Of a stretch of 64,000 nt of DNA, positions 58,478-64,000 are shown one piece after another. How positions within the stretch are numbered: the first letter of the stretch is position 1; every line of letters starts with the position of its first letter. Under the pieces are notes generated by a model. It did no database searches, had not been told where the DNA came from, and saw nothing but the letters and a program-made list of their open reading frames with translations. Position numbers and translations under genes: made by a program. This DNA comes from Jacaranda mimosifolia (taxonomy: Eukaryota; Streptophyta; Magnoliopsida; Lamiales; Bignoniaceae): positions 26,311,299 through 26,375,298 of the forward strand of contig CM032128.1 in NCBI GenBank assembly GCA_018894105.1. Direction: 5' to 3'.

Positions 58478-59141
58478 TATGGTTGTCAATAAATCGGATT
58501 TTAATTCGAATCCAACCTGAATTCGATTCGAATTTTAGGGTTTCTATCTAATTAAAATATTCAAGAATCAAATCCAATTATAAATATTCGTAATCTGAAC
58601 TAAATGGATCACATATGGAATTAAGCAATCTGATCCGTTAAAGATCTGAATCCAAACTTTAGTATTTTTTATTAAATTAATACTTTTATATATAATATTA
58701 ATAAAAATTTTAAAATAAAATATATATATTATACTGACCTAATATCTATATTATACTATTAATATTGAGTCTTTAACCTAAAAATTAAGAGAGATATTGA
58801 TAAAATGTCAAATATAATAACATTTAATAGTTCATATATGCATTAGTATAATGTAAAATAGGAATTTAGTATTCAAATATTTAATTTTTGGACTAATATA
58901 TAATAAAAAAATTGTTAAAAATTCAAATATAATATTTTTATAAATTTCAAAAAAGAAAAAGAAAAAAATAAACCGGGTCAGATTTTTTAATCAAATTTGG
59001 GATATCCATTGGATTTGGATATGGTACTAACTAACAAAGATCCTATATGATTTCGGGTCGGATTCGGATATGGGTTTTGATAATCAAATTCAGGACCGAA
59101 TATGATAGATTCGATCTAAATTCGACCCGTTGACAGCCCTA
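58478..59141. mobile_element. hAT-type MITE (TAGGGCTGTCAA family)
   Basis: The left end TATGGTTGTCAATAAATCGG and inverted right end TAGGGCTGTCAACGGGTCG match. Target duplication AATATGAT/AATGTGAT (58470-58477, 59142-59149) agrees at 7 of 8. GATTCGG/CCGAAT-type motifs occur near both ends. No coding. Confidence 0.8.
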
Positions 59142-59149
59142 AATGTGAT

Positions 59150-60515
59150 ATTACAAATTTATCCCGCATTTTTTTTTCACAATTCAAAAATCTTCATTGA
59201 AAGAGTTTAAATATATATTGTGTATGTAGTGACTAAGTCACTTTTTTTATTTTCTTCTCAACCATTTATAATTTATTATTATCTAAAAAATAGTTGATTT
59301 TTATTTTCAAAAAATAATTAGCTCTCAAATTATATAAAATCTTACAATTATTTCACAAATTAAACAATTTATGTTTGATGTGCTTATGGATATTAGTTTG
59401 TAATTTTACAAACATGTATTTATATTAAGTGCAAATGTATATTTGAAATAACATTATTCATTTTTATAGAATAAAAATTTAGTTATAAAGTCTTATTATC
59501 ATGGAAGAAATAGTTTTATAACAAAAATTTTATATATCTTAGATAAATACTGTATAAAAGCATTATAAAATTAAGTTTGATTATGGATATAATTTAGTAA
59601 TTTTGTAAAAATTTAGTTATATATATCTAGTTTTAGTGATATATATATATATATTTGTTAATAAATCATATATAACAACATATAAATATATGAAAACATT
59701 GGCGTACAAAAATTATCTAATATGTTAATCACAATGTTTCTAATCCTGGGATTATTAATCAAGTCAAGGGGGAGGGATACGTAATCTCAATACTTTAGGA
59801 TAAAATACTGGGTTTTTTATTCATCATGAGCTTCAAATATATCAACCAAATATTAATTATATTGGATTATATATCTATATTACACAATCCTAGCAAGCAA
59901 AAGAGCCCTGATAATGTAAGCAAATTGTCTAGAGAGTCTAAAATCATAAATTTGTCACAAAAAAAGAGGTACATACCAAAAATGTCATACTATTAATTAA
60001 TCAAAATTAAATTATTCAATCTTCAATTGGCTTCTCATACATGAAAAGAAGATATCTTCATTTATTTATTTATGTTGTGCTTAATTAGGATGGGTGCAAT
60101 GCCTTAATCCCATTAGCATCATCTTTGTCAAAACCTTTCTCAAATCACTTCCTATATAAAGGTACATGCAGGCCTTACTCTCAAGGGAATAGCCAAGTCC
60201 AAGAACATGCCCAGCTCATGCAACCCGGCCTACAGTCTGCAAATCAAATAAACCCACCCGGTTTAACAACATTTACCCACATCTCATCTTCATCATACAT
60301 AGTGAAGCCTACCATCAGTTTGTGTAGCTAGCATCCGAAATAGCCTTATTTACATCGATTCGGGTACGGGTACCCGGTGGAAATGAATAGGTCATGAGGT
60401 TGTTCTTTAATTTCCGGGTGGTCATTTGGGCTCACTTGGAATTAAAGAAACTGTAGTGGGATGCCATGCGGGGATTCGGATCCTGTCCTGGATTTGGATT
60501 TTGTTCAGATAATTG
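59150..60515. other. Non-coding sequence, no gene supported
   Basis: AT-rich up to about 60110. From 60120 to 60440 it is less AT-rich, with an open frame at 60125-60331 that shows no domain I recognise. Confidence 0.5.
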
Positions 60516-60517
60516 GT

Positions 60518-61735
60518 AGCCAAGTTGTGTGCACGGACTTGATCGAGATCTGGTTTACCACTATTTATAGAGTTTGGTGGTTGCTGAACAAAGATTTTGA
60601 AGCACTTGTTTCTTTCTTTAGCAACCCCCAATCCTCAATGTAGTAATGCGAAAATGTGAATGGAATGAGGGAAGAAATTAACCTCTACCTTTCCCTGGTC
60701 ATACATGCTATGATCTCTTGTTTGATTGTCAAAATCCTATACTAGTATACGTAACATGATTTTGAAAAGTAAGAACTTTACTAGAGTTGGAAACTTTTTT
60801 CTCTGTACATTCTTAATTAGATTTTGGAGATCAAAACTAGTCATAGCTTATCTTGAATTGACCAGAAAATGTTGTGTTTCTGTATTAGATTTTGGAAATT
60901 TCAAATAATTAATTTCTTAATCATCTTTAAATTGAGCAAAAATATTTATCGTCCGTATTAGATTTTGAAGATCTAAGGGATAATAATGATTTTTACAAAC
61001 TCAATAGTGACAAAAAATGTGTTTAAACTGTTACAATTATGTACTCTTTTATAGAACACCAAACTTTTTAGTGTTTTTGAGTGATTTTTATAAAATGCCC
61101 CATTATTATCTTCTAATTTTTATAATTACAACTTATGATGAATAACTATCATTTATAATCACTATTGTCTCGTTAATTATACCTTCAATGCTACCACTTT
61201 TTATCAGTTTTTTCTTTTCATTTATCTAGCATTTTAAATAATTACATTGGACCATTTATTTCAAAAATTATAGTATTATATAACAATATTTATTTTTTAT
61301 ACTATAAAAATTTGGAATGTGCAAAATCACTAATTAATAATTAATGACGTACCTATGTCATTCCATGAAGCTAATACTAATGATATTAAGGAGCAAGTTG
61401 TATGCATGGGCATGGGCTTGATCAATATTCACTCCCTATTATAGGGTTTGGTCGCTATTAAGAAAGTTCATGTTGTAGCGGTTTCCCACTTTTCTTTCTT
61501 AATTTCCTCCATGTGCATCAAAGCAAAATTTTGAATGAGAGACGAGAGAAAACAAGAAATGATGATAATTGATTTATCTACTTTTCCTACGGACATACAT
61601 GATATTCTCTATATAATTTGATAGCTAAAATCCAATAATGTGGTCCCCATTTATTTAATTGCTTTACAAAACATAACAACTTGACTTAAGTTGAAAATTT
61701 TGCATTGGTCATATACTATTTTTACCATACATGTT
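60518..61735. repeat. Imperfect direct duplication, about 870-bp spacing
   Basis: 60520-60760 (CCAAGTTGTGTGCACGGAC, TATTTATAGAGTTTGGTGG, then TGATCTCTTGTTTGATTG) resembles 61388-61640 (GCAAGTTGTATGCATGGGC, CTATTATAGGGTTTGGTCG, then TATTCTCTATATAATTTG). The unit between has a triple ATTAGATTTTGGAGATC-like block (60820-60980). Confidence 0.7.
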
Positions 61736-61742
61736 ATTCTCT

Positions 61743-63022
61743 GTGAGTGATTATATACCTAAAAGGGGGTGAATTAGGTTTAAGAGATTTTAATGCAACG
61801 GAAGTTTAACACTCAAAATACTTTTTGACATTTCAAAAACTTTTTTTAAGCCTTTTGCATAAAACAATTTTAGTTACTAACTGAAATTTGCAAGTACCAG
61901 TTAAGATACCAGTCAGACCAGTGATAAGAAAAGCAGTAAAACAGTTGTAATAAGACACTGGTATTTATAGAGGTTTGGCAAGCCTACGTCCTCCACCTAA
62001 GCTTTCACTTAGGATTTTTAAACCTATCAAATTAATAAGTGTATAAGAATGTTTTTACAAATAAAACAGTAATTTGACAGTAAGAAAAGTTTTAAGGAAC
62101 AAAAACATCATAGTAGGGTGAAAGACCAGCTCTTCGCAAAGAGTTACACCAGAATCCCAAATGGGATGAGGCAAGTTCCAGAGTACTATGAAACCAGCTA
62201 CTTATGAACAAGTCCGATAGAACTTCTGCTAACCTCTATGGACTGATGCACGAGTTTCTGTCACTCCGTACGGCAAGCCCTAGTCTATTCTTCTAGATCG
62301 GAACCAAGAACACTGCAGAAAGTTCCAGACAGTTCCGCCCTACTAGTTTCTTCGCCTAGAGGTCCTTATAGCAACCAAGCGCCGATTTGTTCTCTTCACG
62401 GGGTCCCTCAAGATCAAGTACGACTCCCATCCCTCTTCACCACTAGGTCCTTCGAGACACAAACCACTTTGTCCTCATCTCCTCAAGGTCCATCGAAGGC
62501 AAGCTCCACTTGACCTTCTTCACCACAAGGTCCCTCGAAATCTCACGTAGAGCAAGGAATTAGAAACAATTAAGCACAAGAACATGTAAGAGAATATCAC
62601 ACAACTTCTCAATACACTTAACAAAGTTCTCTCCCGACTTAGTGATTCACTCTTTAATTGCTGCATAATTTTTTCTTTTATATGCTTATGTTCAAAAGCT
62701 ATAAGTTCTTGCTAAGGCAAGGATTCTTTGGAACTAAATAAGGAAACAAGTTAACTTTGGAAATTATGCATTTGTTCCTAAAACAACGGATGATTCAATA
62801 AAATCAACATGACAGGATTTCTTTCCTAAGTTGTAAAGATGCAAATCAAACTAGAATCTATAGAAGATCTTTTATTTATGGAAAGTAAATTCCAGCGCAT
62901 GACATATTCCAGTAGATAGCATGCAAATAGACTCCAGCAAATAATATGAATGCTTTTCAACACATAATTCAAGAAGTAATTTTGTCATGATCAAAACAAT
63001 GTAAATAATCAAAAGTGTTAAC
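61743..63022. mobile_element. 1.28-kb insertion with 7-bp target duplication, class unknown
   Basis: The surrounding array reads CATACATGTTATTCTCTAATTTGATT in other copies. Here it is split so that ATTCTCT occurs at 61736-61742 and again at 63023-63029. The insert starts GTGAGTGATTATATACCTAA, contains AAAGGGGGTGAATTAGG and, at 62395-62540, short repeats of type CACCA.TAGGTCC.TCGA. The GGGGGTGAAT block is one I associate with dispersed plant repeats. No terminal inverted repeat, poly(A) tail or coding domain is obvious. Confidence 0.65.
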
Positions 63023-63790
63023 ATTCTCTAATTTGATTCTCAAAATCCTATAATGTAATCTTCATTTATATAATTCAATTAATTTGTGAATATTAAAAAT
63101 TTGACTTGAGTTGAAAATTTTATATTGATCATATCTATATTTTTTTTCTCCTATCATACATGTTATTCTCTAATTTGATTCCCCAAATCCTACGAAGTAA
63201 TCATAATGGAGTTCGAGCCTGAACGAGCTCCTAATTTATATATGTGTGTATTAAAAAAAATATTGATTTGTGAAAAGTTAGAACTTGACTTGAGTTGAAA
63301 ATTTTACATTGATCATATATATCTATATTGTCCAGTAACTTGTAGCCTAACGGCATTAGTCTTCCGTATTATGTGGGAGGTCTCGAGTTTCACCCGAATG
63401 GGCATCATTGTGCACTTTATGTGCATTTGATTATATTGTTTGTACTTTAATTTACTTGATGTGAGAATAGGATAAAATTGACTTATTGAAAGGATAAACT
63501 TCATCATCTGTAATGTTCTCTCAATATATATATATCTATAATTTTTCTCTTATATTAGAATGATTCCCAAAATCCTATAATATAACCCTGGTTGGTGAAA
63601 AATAAAAACTTGACTTGTTGAAAACTTTAATTGATCATCTACGTTTTTTGATCTTATCATACATGTTATTCTCTAGTTTGATTGCCACAATCAATAATGT
63701 AATCTTGCTTATGTAATTGATTTTTGAAAAGTAAGAATTTGACCTCACTTAAAAATTTTATATTAATCATCTACTTTTTCTCTTATTTAC
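63023..63790. repeat. About 150-bp repeat array, interrupted by a SINE
   Basis: The core CATACATGTTATTCTCTAATTTGATT followed by CAAAATCCTATAATGTAATC and ACTTGACTTGAGTTGAAAATTTTA recurs near 63023, 63152, 63537 and 63657. Outlying copies lie near 60700, 61597 and 61725. The array was split by the insert at 61743 and the SINE at 63332. Confidence 0.8.
63332..63431 (+). mobile_element. tRNA-derived SINE, second copy
   Basis: Box A-like TAGCCTAACGGCA and box B-like CTCGAGTTTCACCC, with the shared ATTATGTGGGAGGTC block of the SINE at 27013. Flanked by TATATTGT at 63324-63331 and 63432-63439. It ends in a T-rich rather than A-rich stretch, so it is an aged copy. Confidence 0.75.
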
Positions 63791-64000
63791 TGATGATGAT
63801 AATTGATGAAGACAAAGGAAAAGACCACTCTGCCCCTATATTTTAGCCAAAATACCCATACATGACAGGATCTACATCTTTTTATTTCGGTCGGGTAAAG
63901 ACCTGAGGGAACCCGGCCTCATTCAGGCAATGAACCGAAACGCTGACCGTTGATCAATCGTGAATTTGATGTACAATAACTCACCACCTTGATCCATACT
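63791..64000. other. Window end, less AT-rich, no gene assigned
   Basis: From 63880 the base composition becomes balanced and a minus-strand frame (MDQGGELLYIKFTI) is open to the window edge. This could be the end of an exon that continues outside, but I do not recognise it. Confidence 0.25.

Noticed and set aside
60125..60643. Possible small host gene in a less AT-rich patch
   Set aside because: No recognisable domain, and part of the segment recurs as a decayed duplicate at 61388-61640.

Overview
The window is nuclear DNA from a flowering plant, probably a eudicot (inference). It is AT-rich and built almost wholly of transposable elements: Athila- and Tat-type Ty3/gypsy elements, an L1-type LINE, Mutator-like (MULE), hAT and CACTA DNA elements, tRNA-derived SINEs, satellites and a plastid rRNA insert. 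I found no intact host gene. Every protein-coding region I recognise belongs to a mobile element and almost all carry stops or frameshifts. Small open frames elsewhere look like chance.

Layout. 191-1500: 3' part of a LINE. 1730-2551: MITE candidate with microsatellites. 3721-4575: MITE-like repeat with an internal duplication. 6603-22390: a composite MULE with diverged terminal inverted repeats and a 9-bp target duplication. Its left half has a + strand gene (DUF1985/plant-mobile-domain-like region, then a Ulp1-type peptidase). Its right end has the first exon of a MULE transposase on the - strand, so the two genes converge. The + gene is split by a deleted Athila retrotransposon (about 8625-13680). 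The centre holds an array of about 407-bp repeats. The transposase is split by a second, non-autonomous MULE (19306-21658), which itself holds a hAT-type element (20892-21594). That gives three readable levels of nesting.

24180-26428: a degenerate LTR on the - strand. 26540-27440: an old AT-rich tandem array with a SINE inside. 27938-34715: a - strand retroelement with two LTRs of about 3 kb around a core of only 0.9 kb with no genes. 35197-46156: a full-length, dead Tat-lineage element with gag, protease, reverse transcriptase, RNase H, a second RNase H, integrase, tandem repeats and a long antisense gene. 46379-51372: about 12 copies of a 395-bp satellite, one of which holds a 255-bp plastid 16S rRNA fragment. 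54500-56470: remnant of a second Tat-like element. 56471-59141: CACTA ends and two small hAT elements. 60518-63790: a duplicated segment and a repeat array, split by a 1.28-kb insertion and a second SINE.

How it works together: these are successive insertions rather than a pathway. Target-site duplications (9 bp MULE, 8 bp hAT, about 5 bp LTR element, 14 bp SINE) give a relative order of events. The most informative parts are the nested MULE, its convergent Ulp1 and transposase genes, and the Tat element whose catalytic losses look mostly like G-to-A/C-to-T change.
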